64,000 bases of DNA, from NCBI GenBank assembly GCA_004764695.1, contig SMSO01000004.1, forward strand, positions 1,639,501-1,703,500, given 5' to 3'. The translations under genes were made by a program, and so were the position numbers. The stretch comes from Schizochytrium sp. TIO01. Taxonomy: Eukaryota > Sar > Bigyra > Thraustochytrida > Thraustochytriidae. This document shows positions 31,747 through 43,825 of this stretch, in pieces; position 1 is the first letter of the stretch; each line of letters starts with the position of its first letter. The notes beneath the pieces were generated by a model. That model saw only the letters and a list, made by a program, of their open reading frames with translations, did no database searches and was not told where the DNA came from.

Positions 31747-32689
31747 GGTAGTGGCGAGGGCGGCGAGCGGGCAGGCTTGCCGGACCAAGAGCGGGCCGCG
31801 TCGGCAATCGCTTTTGCTGCTCCTCTCTCGCTCTCTTTATTCGTTTGTTGGTCCAAAATGAGGTTTTAAAACTGTATTTTAAGTTGACAAACGCGGCGCT
31901 ACTAGCTGTTATCTAACTAACTCCCTATAGGCCTCCCTCCCTTCTTCTCTCCTTTGCACTCACTCGCTCCGTTGCGGCGTATTTTATTCTGCTCTCGCCC
32001 GCGTATTTTAATCGTCCTATGCCGCATGTACTGCTTTCTGTAGGGGTGTCGGTCTTTCTTTCTTCCTTTCTTTCTTTCTATCCCTTTTCTTTTCCTTTGG
32101 TTGTATTTTATTTTTCTCTCCCTCTGCGCGTTTTAGAGCAAGCACCCAATCAATATCTCGCTCGAGACAAGAAGAGCGGCGCCAACCCTGGCAACAAGCT
32201 AGCCAGGGAGCCTGCACAACCATCCCCTGAGGCCTCCAAGGGCTTCTGGCTGGAGCCCACAAATGCAAAGCGAAGGAGATCGCGCTGGTTTCTGGCGTTC
32301 TGTCGGAGTTCCGACTTTTGACCTGTTCTCCATATCAAACAATAACGGCGAATGTACTTAACTTTATTTTATCTTAACTTCATTCATTTTATCTTACGAT
32401 CTATCTTAGTTGTTTCACCTCTTCGTGATGCGGATCTCTCGCTCCTGCGCAGCCTTTCAATCAAGTTGGCTCTTCGCGAGCTAGCCAGCCAGCCAGCCTC
32501 CAGCCAGCCCTCCGTCCTCCAAGTCCTCGAGAAGGAGGAGTCAGGCATTCGACTCAGGCCAGCTGCGCTCGAAGCCATCCCGTCGCCGTTGGTCTCCATG
32601 CTTTGCTTACTTCGTCCATCTTTGCATTCATTCATTTGTTCTCAGAACGAACTCAATCGAACTAATTCAATCAAAGAAGAGCTTTTTCT

Positions 32690-32805
32690 CGAACTCTCTT
32701 TCTCTCTCTGTATCTTTTTCCCTCTTTCTCTTTCTCTCTTTCTTTTCTTTCTCTCTCTTTCTTTTCATTTTCTCTCTTTCTCTCTTTCTTTCTTTCTTTC
32801 TTTCA
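32690..32805. repeat. TTTC/CT-rich polypyrimidine tract
   Basis: Over 100 bp of nearly pure C and T, made of TTTC and CTCT units on the plus strand. Such tracts can adopt triplex (H-DNA) structure, which is general knowledge rather than something seen here. Confidence 0.85.
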
Positions 32806-33135
32806 GACAGACATACATATACACATACGTACGCACAGATATGTTTCATACATGTATCTTGCAAGGCAACCGCCAAAGCCTGCCACAGAGGCCCTGGCGC
32901 GAGCAAGCTGCAGGCGGCGGCGGCCAAGCGCCCCCTCGGTGCCAGGCCCTCGCGCCTTCGAGCGTGCGTGTCAGCTGCCGGCGGTGGCAGCCTCGCGGAG
33001 GAGGAGGAGGAGGGAGTCTCAGCCGTTGGCGTCCGGCAAGAACGTTTGCGGAGACGGTTAGGTCCCTACAAGGAAGGAGACCAGTAGGACCCCGCTAAGG
33101 CCGCTAAGACAGCGAATCGATTGAGTTTAATTTTG

Positions 33136-33185
33136 ATTAATTATTAATTATTAATTATTAATTATTAATTATTAATTATTAATTA
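33136..33185. repeat. AT-only heptanucleotide repeat (TTAATTA)
   Basis: About seven tandem copies of a 7-bp unit made only of A and T. It is self-complementary within each unit. Confidence 0.9.
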
Positions 33186-34938
33186 TAAAAGACGGCGCTG
33201 CAATAAAAGACAATGCTCGGCACTGTAAAACAGAGATTGAAGCGATTGAAGCGATTGAAGGGCGATGACAGAGATGAGGAACTCGCGAGAGCGCGTTGAG
33301 GGCAAGCAGGGAAAGGCCTCCTTTTACTCCTGAGCGAGCTACTTCGGAGCGTTCTTACGATTTGGCTGTTTTTTTAGAAGACTCGAGCTCTTGGGTTCTC
33401 AATTTACTTGAACTCTGACGAGTTTTTATCCCTCGTGCCGGAGTACCCCTATTGTATTGGGTAAGTGGCGACGCTAAGAGTGGGATTAAAGAGAGCGCCA
33501 CGGTTATTTTTGGACGAAAGTACTAAGGTTTGCGGTAGTTAGAGGGTATACGTCACAACGGAAGAAGAGGCGCATTTTCTGGGCTAGATGCGGTAGGAGT
33601 TGTATAGTAGACTGGTAAGAAGGCGCTCCCATAAGTGCGATGATCTTTGGATTTAAAAGTTCTGTTCTTTTCTTTTTCCTTTTTGATTCATCTCGTTTCT
33701 CTTTTTTTTGTCGTGAGGAGTTTATTTTGAACAATTAAATTGCTTGTTTAGACACAGAAAATTGATTGCAAACCATGAGAAAGGAAGTGCCGCAAATCCA
33801 AGCTCAAGAGGCTCGAACCGTGCAAATGGTCAGCTTGGATGTAACTATGGAAGGCAGGATTCGAGCGTGTCGTTTTCTGTGTTGCAGGACCTGGGATTTT
33901 CCAAATTGCAGCGACTGGGACGGGCTTCATCGCTCTGGGACAAGTTCATTGTGTTTTAAGGCAGCTTGCTCGCTTTTGCGAGTTTCCCTTCCTTTCTTTT
34001 CCTTTTTAGAGGCCACAAAGTAACGTAACGGACATCTGGAGAAGGTAAAGTGGCGCACCCCGCATGCCACGTACGTTTGATGTCAGGATTGCAGATTGCC
34101 ATAAAACTGCGCGACTGGCCACTTCAAGAGAGTAAAGCTGCCCCGATGCGTCAAGGACAGACACTACCATGAAAATTGTGTGAATGCATGGATAATGGCT
34201 GGTTTGGTTTACGGACAAGAAGGCGATTCTGGGCTACCCCACGGGGCGTCATCTTGGGATATCAGGCTGACACGGGGTGCATTGTGTGCTTGGGCTCATT
34301 TTCGTACAGAAAAGACACGTGGAAGATTAAAAGTATCAAAGGTTGAAAGGGTGCGCAGTATGCATGACTGCACTGTGATTCGTAAGTGGGAGCCAGCCGG
34401 TTGCCACGAATATCAAAGGGGGTGGTACTGATCTAAGCTCTAGGACTAAGCTACCTTTTATTGTACCAGAAGGCCCACGACTGCTTCATTCAGCAGTGGG
34501 GCTACCGGACGAACCATTGCAGAACGTGCGATCGATGACATATACCTCACCTTCATACCATAACAACTATGCGCAAATGCAAACCTTTGGGGCACTATGA
34601 CAGTTCTGCCTTGTTGTGATGCTTAAGTTGTCCCTGAACAAAGTATCTAGCCACTACGGAAACAGGTATTCAAGTCCGTTACACGGCAGAGTAAGTATCA
34701 GGTTCATGAGAGCACAAGGCTTTGACAAAACAAAGAAGCCCCAATGTTCTCTATGAAGAGATCCTTCCTTCTGCAATATGCTTTTCAACTCAAGCCATCG
34801 GTCCATCGGTAAGGAAACATGGATAAGAAAGAATGAGCTTGTTAAACCTCACTTGTACTTTCCTAGCGGGAAGCTCAGCTCTAAATCTAGATTTATGGAA
34901 GTATTCAAAAGAAATCCATGCGGAGGCTGCTGCAAGTG

Positions 34939-35358
34939 TGCTGAGAGATGAATCTGGTCAGGTAGAGGTTGACTGTTAGGATGAGGGTAAGAGGTTTCAT
35001 AAAGGTTCTAAGGAGGCATCATAAGGCATGCTAAGCTATAGCTTTCATGAGTTAGATATCTGCTGACCTTGGGATCCAGACTGTTTTAGTTGTCATTATG
35101 AGACTTTAGGAGACTAAGACAACCTTGAACTGTGTTTGATATAATAGATGAGCTTATGTTAACTCGTCTCATTAAATATCAATTCAGATTCCAATTTGAT
35201 TCAAGGGAATGTGTGCATAATTTTTTTTTATTGATTTCTCAACCTGGTTGTATAGTTTTATTCTATTGTAAACCCAATACCCATGAGATCTTACGTAGGG
35301 ATGCCTAAAACTCTCGCAATTTCTTGTAAACTAGTTCCTTCGACTGAAGATCTCGGCA
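34939..35358 (-). mobile_element. LTR-like repeat, copy F, perfect target-site duplication
   Basis: 420 bp, inverted relative to copy A. The plus strand begins TGCTGAGAGATGAATC and ends CTGAAGATCTCGGCA. It is flanked on both sides by AAGTG, a perfect 5-bp duplication, which shows that this copy is a complete solo insertion. The interior is considerably diverged. Confidence 0.85.
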
Positions 35359-37494
35359 AAGTGAGGCAACATTTTGCCTGCCCAGTCCTTTGACACCAAA
35401 GCGAGGGTTTTAATTTCAGCATCAAATGAATTAGATTTGAGTTAGCTATCTGCATCGATTTGTTTATTAAACGTCTAGGCGATATTATCTTTTCGAGGTC
35501 TGCAGATACAACTAATGTTTTGTGTACGGAGTTATTGAAACGTCAGCACCACTCGTCTACGCAACAGTTCAGTTACAATTAAGTCCAAACCTTTTGTGAT
35601 ATTTTTGTTGGAAATATAGCATCATCCCAACCAACAGAGGCACAATTAGGAGTATTAAGTTGCTACACATCAGCAAATGTTTGAAGTACGATATCTCTTG
35701 AAGCTTGCCTTGGGTTTCTATCTAATCCATGAACACTCAGATGTTTTAATTGCATAGCAATAAAGCAAATATCAAATGCAACGTCTGTCAGAGTGCTTTC
35801 TTTCTTGTACATGCTGTACTAGCCAATAGGAGCACAAATGTACCCTGATGTTGTATGTTTTTGCGCTCTAAATCTTTCAATGTGACAATTGCACTCAGCG
35901 AATGAAACGTTACAAATATTGTGCGTTTGATTCGTTTTTAAAACAATATGCTTCGGTATTTGATGAATCAAGCGCCCTTTTATTGGGCATTACTTTCATT
36001 TGATTAGCTGAGCTATAAAGGAATCCACTCATGGTTGCCAGGATTTGATGGTGGGCTAGGGTGAAACTATGACCGGCCAGCATTCCTAAGATAAATACAA
36101 AGCAAGATCAGGGAGACCAACCTATTCGCTGGAAGGATACATTATAGGCTGCAAAGGTCATCAGCCTAAAAGTAGCAACGGCAATACTCGAGCCCAGAGT
36201 CATCATCTGGGAGATAATTCGGTCAACGTGGATCGTAACAGAAGTAGAGCATGTCGATAAAACCAAACTGGGCGACGACACTAACATTCGTGATGATATC
36301 CATGCGCCAGATGTTTTATGAGTCTTTCGATCTAAGGAAACGAACTGTTTTCGAAAAAATGAGGGAGAACAAAATAAGTTTCTTCGATGTGGTGATCTGG
36401 TCCGAACAAACTACAAAAAAAGGAGTAGAAGGGCTCTCTGCTCCTTCTTAGAAAACCATATACAGAGTTTCAGGACAGTGTTAGTTATGAAGTGGTAGAA
36501 CACAAAATAACCCAAAAATCTTACCACATACATCGACGATCTTGTAGATGGATAGATGATGAATCATATAGTGAACCTGAAAACAGCTTCTCAGATGGTA
36601 AGCTGTAGTGTGTAGTGCAGTAGAAATCTTGTAAAGTGTGTTGCGAACAAATCTAGTTATTCGAGTAAATGTGTTACTCACGGCTTTCTCCTTCAAGATA
36701 CCCCCTATCGAGCTTTCTTCACTCCAGTCGCCACAAATCTCTATTTACCACCACCATATAGGAGATATATGTTTAGCTCGCATGTGTTGAGTGGGCTCAA
36801 GCCATTTGTTGGAGGCATCAGCAAGCTTATAATAAGGTTTGTCAACAAGAGAGCATCTTGAAATTACGCATTCGCAGGTGATGCTAGGAATACCTTTGAT
36901 GATGTTAGTCTCATAGATACTGTGAATGATGGTGAGCATCTGCAAAAACGACTTATCGTTATCGAGCTTTGATCATAAAGGGAGACATATCTCTGACTGG
37001 GGATATGAAGCCAGAAGGGGAGGGTCACAATGTAGTAGTGGATGAGACACCTAAGCAGAGGACAATCTAGTCAAATCAAAGTAGGACAATAAAAGCAATC
37101 CATGCGTGAAGTCTGATACCTTACTGACGTAGCTGATGAGGTCCACTGTCGAATGACTCAGAACTCATTCTCAGACAATTAAGTATTGATATGCTAAGCG
37201 AATTATCATAAACAGTTCACGAATAATGTTAAAAACACTATACAGAAGATCCTACAATTCTATGTACTCTCTGGTTTGATGGATTTACTTGTATCAGAGT
37301 ATGCAAGCTTTGAATTAAGTTCAATAGAATTCCAACTCAGTTGTTTCGAAAGTTTTGAAACCTAAGAAATGATGTATTCAAAAAAAAAAATGGTTGAGGA
37401 GTTTACTATGTATCAAGCCCTTGAGCAAAAACAAGTCATGAGGTGAAATTGTAAACTTAGACTTTAGAGCAAACGATCTGTTGACCTTAGAGAT
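35359..37494. other. Spacer between repeat copies F and D
   Basis: No gene is recognised. On the minus strand one frame stays open over roughly 36115-36350 (about 80 codons) but has no identifiable family. Short frames near 36251-36451 are unremarkable. Confidence 0.45.
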
Positions 37495-37911
37495 TGCTGA
37501 AAGATGTTTCTGATTAGCTTGACGAAGACTGTAAAGATGAAGGCCAGAAGCTTGATGAAGACTTTAAGAAGGTTGATGTAAGTGTTAGCGAACTGCTGTC
37601 CTAGAGAATGAATTCCAGGAAAGATGGATTCATGTAGTAATTAAGGAGATAAAGACATTCTTGTAAGTTGTTAAAGATAATCGATGAGGTTAGGTTAATT
37701 CAACCTCTAGAACCATCGATTCGAGTTACACCATGCTTTGATGTAAGTAATGTGTATTCACACTTCTAGTTCTTGGCACCGGCAGCCACATGAGTCTGGC
37801 TGCCTATTGTTGCTCTATTGTAAACCTTATGTCTACTGGGATTTCACAAAGGGACGCCAAGAACTCTAGCAATGTCTTGTCCACTAGTTCCTTCGATTGG
37901 GGATCTCAGCA
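37495..37911 (-). mobile_element. LTR-like repeat, copy D, perfect target-site duplication
   Basis: 417 bp, minus orientation, from TGCTGAAAGATG to GGGGATCTCAGCA on the plus strand. Both flanks are GAGAT. It is one of the best-preserved copies and keeps the paired GGCAGCC/GGCTGCC hairpin arms with one change. Confidence 0.9.
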
Positions 37912-38020
37912 GAGATGAATACCAACCTGGGCTTTGAGTTCATTGGTTTACGTGTTTAATTTTCTAGCTTTTGTCTTACATTATATTCATACTCTGCTGT
38001 ATCGAGAGCATAGATTTCAC

Positions 38021-38180
38021 TGCTAAAATCTCTAATCAAAGGGACATGTGAAGAAGACATTGCTCGATTTATTGGCGTGTCATTACAAGTCCTGAATGAG
38101 TTTGATTTAGCAGAAAGATGTCCGAGCAGTAGAATGACTCGGTTTTTCATGAAAATTGCCATGAGAATTGCCATGGGAAA
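38021..38180 (+). mobile_element. Diverged repeat copy I, interrupted by copy B
   Basis: It begins TGCTAAAATCTCTAATC, aligning with the family's left end, but then keeps an open frame instead of the usual stop. Copy B is inserted at 38181; the frame resumes beyond it at 38603 and runs to about 38705. It may be an old relative or a piece of an ancestral coding element. Confidence 0.45.
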
Positions 38181-38597
38181 TGCTAAGATCTCCAATTGAA
38201 GGAACTAGTAGATAAGACATTGCTAAAGCTCTTGGTGTTCCTTTGTAAAACCCTCGTAGACATAGTGCTTACAGTAGAGCAAGAGTAGGCAGCCAGATTC
38301 AGTGGCTGCCAGAATCAAGGACCAAAAGTATGACTACTCACTATCTAAATCCAAGTATGCTGCAGCTTGAATCGATAACTGACGAGGTTGAATTAATCTA
38401 ACCCCATCAATAATCTCTAACACCGTTCAAGAATATCTTAGCCTCCCTAACTACTACATGAACTCATCTGTCCTGGAATTCATTTACCAGAACAGCAGTT
38501 CGCTACTCTCTTAAATCAATCTCCCTAAAGCCTTCATCAAGACTCTTGAAGTCATCTTCAAAGTCAACCTCAAGCTGACAAGAATCATCTTTCAGCA
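38181..38597 (+). mobile_element. LTR-like repeat, copy B, nested in copy I
   Basis: 417 bp from TGCTAAGATCTCC to ATCTTTCAGCA. Flanks GGAAA and GAAAA agree at 4 of 5 positions. It keeps the GGCAGCC...GGCTGCC hairpin and is close to copy A. Confidence 0.85.
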
Positions 38598-38967
38598 GAA
38601 AAATATCTGAGACAAAAGGATTCACGTATATCAATCATTGGGCCATCTGAAACTAAATGGTCCAGAAATTATCAGTTAAGAAAGCCAAACAAACTTTACT
38701 ATTAGTTGATTTGAATATCAGGATTGAAGGAGAACTAATCGAGAATAACAAATTGCCAGGACGAACTACTGAACCCGCCAGATGGTGCATATGATATACT
38801 CAATGGTGAGGCAACGCTCCCAAACCATGCTAGTAAATGAATGAATTTCAGAAACAATCTCTCTAGGAGACAGTATTCTTAGGAGAGACGCGGTTTAACT
38901 GAAGTTAGAAAAGCGTACACTTGGAAAAGATAAAGTTCAGAAGGATGTTTTAGTGAAGGTCCATGGG

Positions 38968-39372
38968 CTCTGAAATCTCCAATCGAAGGGATTGATGAAG
39001 AGAACCTTGTCAAAGTCCGAGGCATTCCATTATGAGGCATCGAGGATTCAGGACTTACATAGGAGAGTAAGTAGACAGCCATACTTGTGTGGGGTTGAGA
39101 AGCCACGAACCAAAAGTGTACATATACATAAGTATGGTTAGATCTAAATTGAAGTTTGAAAAGACCAGTCAACTCAAGCTCGTCAATTATGTCTAGCACA
39201 TATCAAGTATGTTTTCGTCTCCTGTTTATAACATTAATTAGCTTGCCTTGGAATATCATTGCATGAACAGCAGCTCGCTAACTCTTAGAGTCATATATTA
39301 TTACGCCTACCTTAAGCCTCTTTCCTTACTTTTCATAGTCAACCTGTAGCAGACCGAATTCATACCTCAGCA
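38968..39372 (+). mobile_element. LTR-like repeat, copy C (old)
   Basis: Left end CTCTGAAATCTCCAATCGAAGG and right end GACCGAATTCATACCTCAGCA align with the family, with heavy divergence between. No target-site duplication is preserved. Confidence 0.65.
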
Positions 39373-39452
39373 CCAAGTATAAAATGTGGTCGCAAATGTA
39401 ACCTCAAACATGGAATTAATACAAAAAAATAAGCTTTCATGTAACTCACTGA

Positions 39453-39603
39453 TACTATAGAACGATTTGGGCAAGTTACAGAGGGGCGAAGAATGATTGT
39501 CAAGAGTCTCATACAGACTACTATACTGTCAAGACTACTTCTCCCGGGTATATTTGATTCTTATCGAGGTATGGTACAGACATTTAAACGAATTACACAA
39601 ATA
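39453..39603 (+). mobile_element. Possible reverse-transcriptase-like fragment (LINE relic)
   Basis: A frame with DTIERFGQVTEGRR, MIVKSLIQTTILSRLLLPG and a short tail to a stop resembles the segment after the catalytic core in LINE-type reverse transcriptases, where SLI...LLYG-like motifs occur. Only about 45 residues are open and no YADD box was seen. Low confidence. Confidence 0.25.
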
Positions 39604-39873
39604 TAAAAGCTTTAATTTTCCGAAACAGCTTATTGAGAACAAGCAAGGTGATGAATAAGATGGTTCAGATTTAAAGAAAGATAGCATAAATGTCAGTTCC
39701 AGTATATTTCGCATTGCTTCGCAACATATAAATAGCGTGTGATGTAGTATAGAGCAAATTGCTGCTGGGTATGTACTTTTTGATATTCAGCACAACACTT
39801 TCTAACAAAGTCTGCATGAAAGTGGCCTGCTAAATTTGATCCAATTCTGACGCCAAGTATATTGTTCATGCAT

Positions 39874-40276
39874 TGCTGAAAGATAATTCTGGTCAGCTTG
39901 AGGTTGGCTGTAGAGATGAAGGCAAGGGTCTTGACGAAGGCGTTAAGAAGGTTTATTTTAAGAGTTAGCGAATTGTTGTCCAGGAAATGAATTCCAGGGC
40001 GGATTGATTCATGTAGTAATTAGGGAGATTAAGACATTCTTGAATGTTAGAGATGCTTGATGAGGTTAGGTTAATTCAACCTCTGCAACAATCGATTCAG
40101 GTCACACCATAATTGGATCTAGGTAATGTGTAGCCACACTTTTGGTTCTCGACTCTGACAGACACATGAATCTGGCTGTCTACTACTGCTCTATTGTCTG
40201 CGAGGGAATTACAAAGGGACGCCAAGAAGTCTAGCAACGTATTGTCCACTAGTTCCTTCGATTGGAGATCTCAGCA
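39874..40276 (-). mobile_element. LTR-like repeat, copy E, perfect target-site duplication
   Basis: 403 bp, minus orientation, from TGCTGAAAGATAATTC to GGAGATCTCAGCA on the plus strand, flanked on both sides by TGCAT. It closely matches copies A and D. Confidence 0.9.
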
Positions 40277-40719
40277 TGCATATCAGGCAACTTGACTTGT
40301 CTTAATAATGGTATTATCACTTTAAGCGCCTCTTTGGGTGAGTGGTGATGCTAAAATAGATAGTTCTATACCGGGGAGTTAGATTCTCAACATATATGAT
40401 TTATTACCACTAAAAAAAAAAACCAATTACTGATACCTTGAAAGCTCATTTAGAGTAGCCACAAAATTTGAATTGTATAGCAAGAGCATAGGCCAACGTT
40501 TTGACGAGGTTTAACGAAATTGATTGCAAATCAAGCAAGAACAAACAATCAGATTTATTATGTAAGATTATATGTTATTTCGCTTGAGGGGTAGCTTTTC
40601 CTTCAGGAATAAACACTTGAGCCATAAGGACATACTTTCAAATTGACTATCGGGTTATAAAATGGGATTTAGTCGTCCAAATGAGGCTAATTCCATTTTG
40701 ATATTAAATAAATATTTCT

Positions 40720-41000
40720 TGCTGAAAGCTAATCCCTGATCAGCTAGGCGTTGACTGGGACGGCGAAGGGAAAGAGCTTGAAATGCATCACAAGACTTAA
40801 CACGGGTTTTGTACACTAGGCAAAACAAGTAAGTATCTGCTGACCTTGGTGATGAACACTAGTTTGCATTCAAATTTGAAGATTAAGACAGACATAATCT
40901 GTAATACACAGAACTCAAGGGGTTGGATTAGCGGTTTTCTCACCCACGGATTCAAGTTTGCTCCTATACAAGCCTTTGATGATATACTGCACTTTCACTC
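40720..41000 (-). mobile_element. LTR-like repeat, partial or diverged copy K
   Basis: Starts TGCTGAAAGCTAATCCCTGATCAGC, matching the right end of the family in inverse orientation. Similarity fades before an identifiable left end, so the far boundary is approximate. Confidence 0.45.
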
Positions 41001-43400
41001 TTGAGTTCCCTCGGCCTCATACATACATTATTATTTGATAGTCTAGCTTCGAATTTAGGTCAGATGTTTGAGTGTTATCAACCGGTGGTGGAAGTTTTAG
41101 AAGTCTTTCTTATCGATTCGTTAAAAATAAATAAAAGGCTTGATAGCGTAGAAACTGAGAATCACAAGCTGGGAAATTAAAACCTGCAAGTAAAAGCGCT
41201 AATTAATTAATTAAATCCATTCATTTACTCGCTCACACATTTGCGGATACTTGAATATTGCTAGTTTCTCGATCGAGCGATGGGAATGAGTATTGGAGCG
41301 TTGAAATCACAGTGTATTCTATTACGTATTAAAAAGGAACCCCTTGCACGATAAGGAAAGGACTACTGGTGCTCTTTAGAGCTATACATTTATATAAAAC
41401 AATTAATCTGATGCCAAAATTCGATTTTCAGTAGATTGTTAGCTCCTATATCTATGACTTTTAGGTAGAGCTATTGTTGTCGATGCAGCCTGAAATTTTA
41501 TGTAAAGCTGAATCTGCTATTCCATCGTTAATATTAAAGTTACCTCCAGAAAGTTACAGGGGTGAAGCTAGAATCCTTATTTGCAGCAGAACATTAATAT
41601 TAGTAATGCAGTATGTCTACAAGTTTAGTCAATGGCAAACTATTGTTTAAATTCCAAATGTCAGATACATCAAGCTTCGAAATTTGGTTAAAATGGTTCC
41701 ATCAAACTGTCAGTCAATTACACCCTCTGAAGTGATGCATAAAACTATGAAATTCCTTCAACATAGTATGCGCTTCAAATAGCATCTTAGGCCATTCTTA
41801 CTGAGGATGTTCATCCCTCAATGAACTTGTCTATTCAAAAGCACCATATTGCCCCAAAAAAATTCTTTTTGAACTTTGATTGTAAATAAAATTCTTGCCT
41901 TTACTTTTGAAGGCATACTTCGCGATGAAATATCAAGAGTCGGCCAAAGGATTAGACTGATAGCCGCCATTTTCATTGTGATTTACTGATAGTCGTCAAT
42001 GTCGAAGGCGCGTGAAGCACATCATCAGCTTCATGCGATGAGAGGTGGTCTCCACTCTATGAAGAAATACCATTTTTGTATCAAAATTCTTGCCTCTCAT
42101 GGGCAGGCAGGGTGTGGGTTGTTTAGGGAAGCAAGCATAAAATAATTGTAACTGCTCTCACTAAATTTAGCGTCAATCTTATTTATTGACACTCAGCAAT
42201 TAACTAAGCCATCAGGAGCCAACTCCTCAGCACGATTTGCAAATAGGCCCTAGCTAGCATCTCACAATCCGAGAACAGAATCTGAGCCTAATGCAAGGTT
42301 GCTGCTTTGATTGCAGCTTCAATTTCTCCAGATGCAGAGATGCAGAAGAAAGTAGGATCTGCTTATTGCTTTCACAAGAAAAGCTTCGGGAAAGTATACC
42401 ATGCGACAGGATCACTAAACGACCTTTGAAACGTGTATAACATGTAGAGAACTACGTTGCTGACACTTGCATAGTTTTTGTGATGTCGGCTACTTCAAAA
42501 TTTCATATCTCAAGAGACCAAAGGGAACTTATCCTTGTTGGAATTCCATAGGTCAGATGATGGCTACGGCTCCTGCATTGGAAACACTGTAACAAATTTG
42601 AGCATTCTTTTGCCGCTTTGACCTCGGAATTAATCGCGGTTAAAACATTTTAATTATGAGGAACAGCAGAAATATTTATAACAGAGCGTATAGGTAGTAG
42701 GGTACTGAAGATGAAACCATGGAAACAGAAAAATATCGTGTGAATGCGCTCACCATTTAACTTACAAAAGCTGAGAGTATGAGGTTAGTTACGTGATAAT
42801 TTTAAATTGGGGGGAACTTGCGGACAAGATAGTGTCCATGTGCAGAGCAAAGTGAACCAATGATATATAAAAATTATAGTAAAAATGCAGCGTGCAGTTG
42901 AACTATCCTTTTTCACTCTCTCCCTGAGATGAACCATGAACCTCGGAAATTAAAAATAAATTCTATCTTTTATTTTATATATCCCCCAGACAAATGTTAT
43001 AATAGTTTTTTTAGGTTGTTTTAACTGCAGAGTTGTTTGCGAAAGGCTCGTCGCGTACTAACTACCACTTTGTACAGTCCACGACAGTTCCCTTATCTTC
43101 TCTCAATGTTAGAATAGGTCTTTACACCCAAAAGATAAGCTTGCCTTTGAACGAGAGACAGAGTGTAAAGTAGAAAATCATAAAAAAACCAAGCCCATCA
43201 AATCAAACAACGTTGGAAACATTTCACAGAATGATCAATTTGAGCAAATAAAAAACAGAAAAAGCAATAGTAGCCCTAGCAGTAGAGGTTCGCTTTTGGT
43301 ACCTCTATCTTCCTGGCTGAACCGCTTCATTCACTGTGGCTTATCTTTTCATCCAGCCTTTATATAGCATACTTACCACCATAAAAAATAAATCCACCAA
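41001..43400. other. AT-rich spacer, no gene seen
   Basis: No frame of useful length on either strand and no clear member of the LTR-like family. Nothing specific can be supported here. Confidence 0.55.
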
Positions 43401-43419
43401 TATGCAGCAAAAGCAAGCC

Positions 43420-43470
43420 TCTTCTTCTTCTTCTTCTTCATCATCATCATCATCATTATCATTATCATCA
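43420..43470. repeat. CTT then CAT/TTATCA trinucleotide repeats
   Basis: A run of CTT units passes into CAT units and ends in imperfect ATTATC units. Confidence 0.85.
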
Positions 43471-43784
43471 GCGCACTTCCTTCTTCAACTCTTCAAAATT
43501 TAAGTCTCTGTTCTCGCTCATTCACTCACTCGCTCTCTTTCCTCAGTCTCTTTCTCCTTTCGCACTCTCACACACTCTCTCTGTGTGAGAAAGCTGGGCG
43601 GCCCCAGCTTTGTCGATTCACGGTGGGTGCATCTCCGCTGCCATCCTCCAAGAACCGACTTATCACGTTGTCGGAAGGCGACCGCAGCGCTATACAGCCT
43701 TCAGAAGTGTCGCTTCATAAGACAATCTAGGTGCCCACGATACCTGCAGCTTCGACTTCCTTCGGTTGAAGCAGTGAGTGAGCG

Positions 43785-43788
<4 letters not shown>

Positions 43789-43822
<34 letters not shown>
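43789..43822. repeat. (AG)n dinucleotide repeat
   Basis: About 17 AG units following AGCGAGCG. It encodes an Arg-Glu run in one frame, which is an artefact. Confidence 0.9.

Positions 43823-43825
<3 letters not shown>

Larger units (their letters stand above)
31747..34938. other. Upstream region of the PUF-like gene and low-complexity spacer
   Basis: Holds polypyrimidine (TTTC-like) DNA at 32040-32110 and 32690-32805, GGA repeats near 33000, a 7-bp AT repeat at 33136-33185 and a 9-bp GAAGCGATT repeat at about 33237-33262. A 248-codon plus frame at 32352-33098 crosses the TTTC tract and is judged spurious. No gene is called. Confidence 0.6.

Noticed and set aside
32352-33098. 248-codon plus-strand frame
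   Set aside because: The middle is the translation of a TTTC/CT tract and the end that of GGA repeats; no domain or coding-like composition.
35960-36350. Minus-strand segment with LAGHSF and ILATMSGFLY, reminiscent of ATP synthase subunit a (a mitochondrial insertion)
   Set aside because: The surrounding helices and the conserved Arg segment do not line up, several frame changes are needed, and the match is too short.
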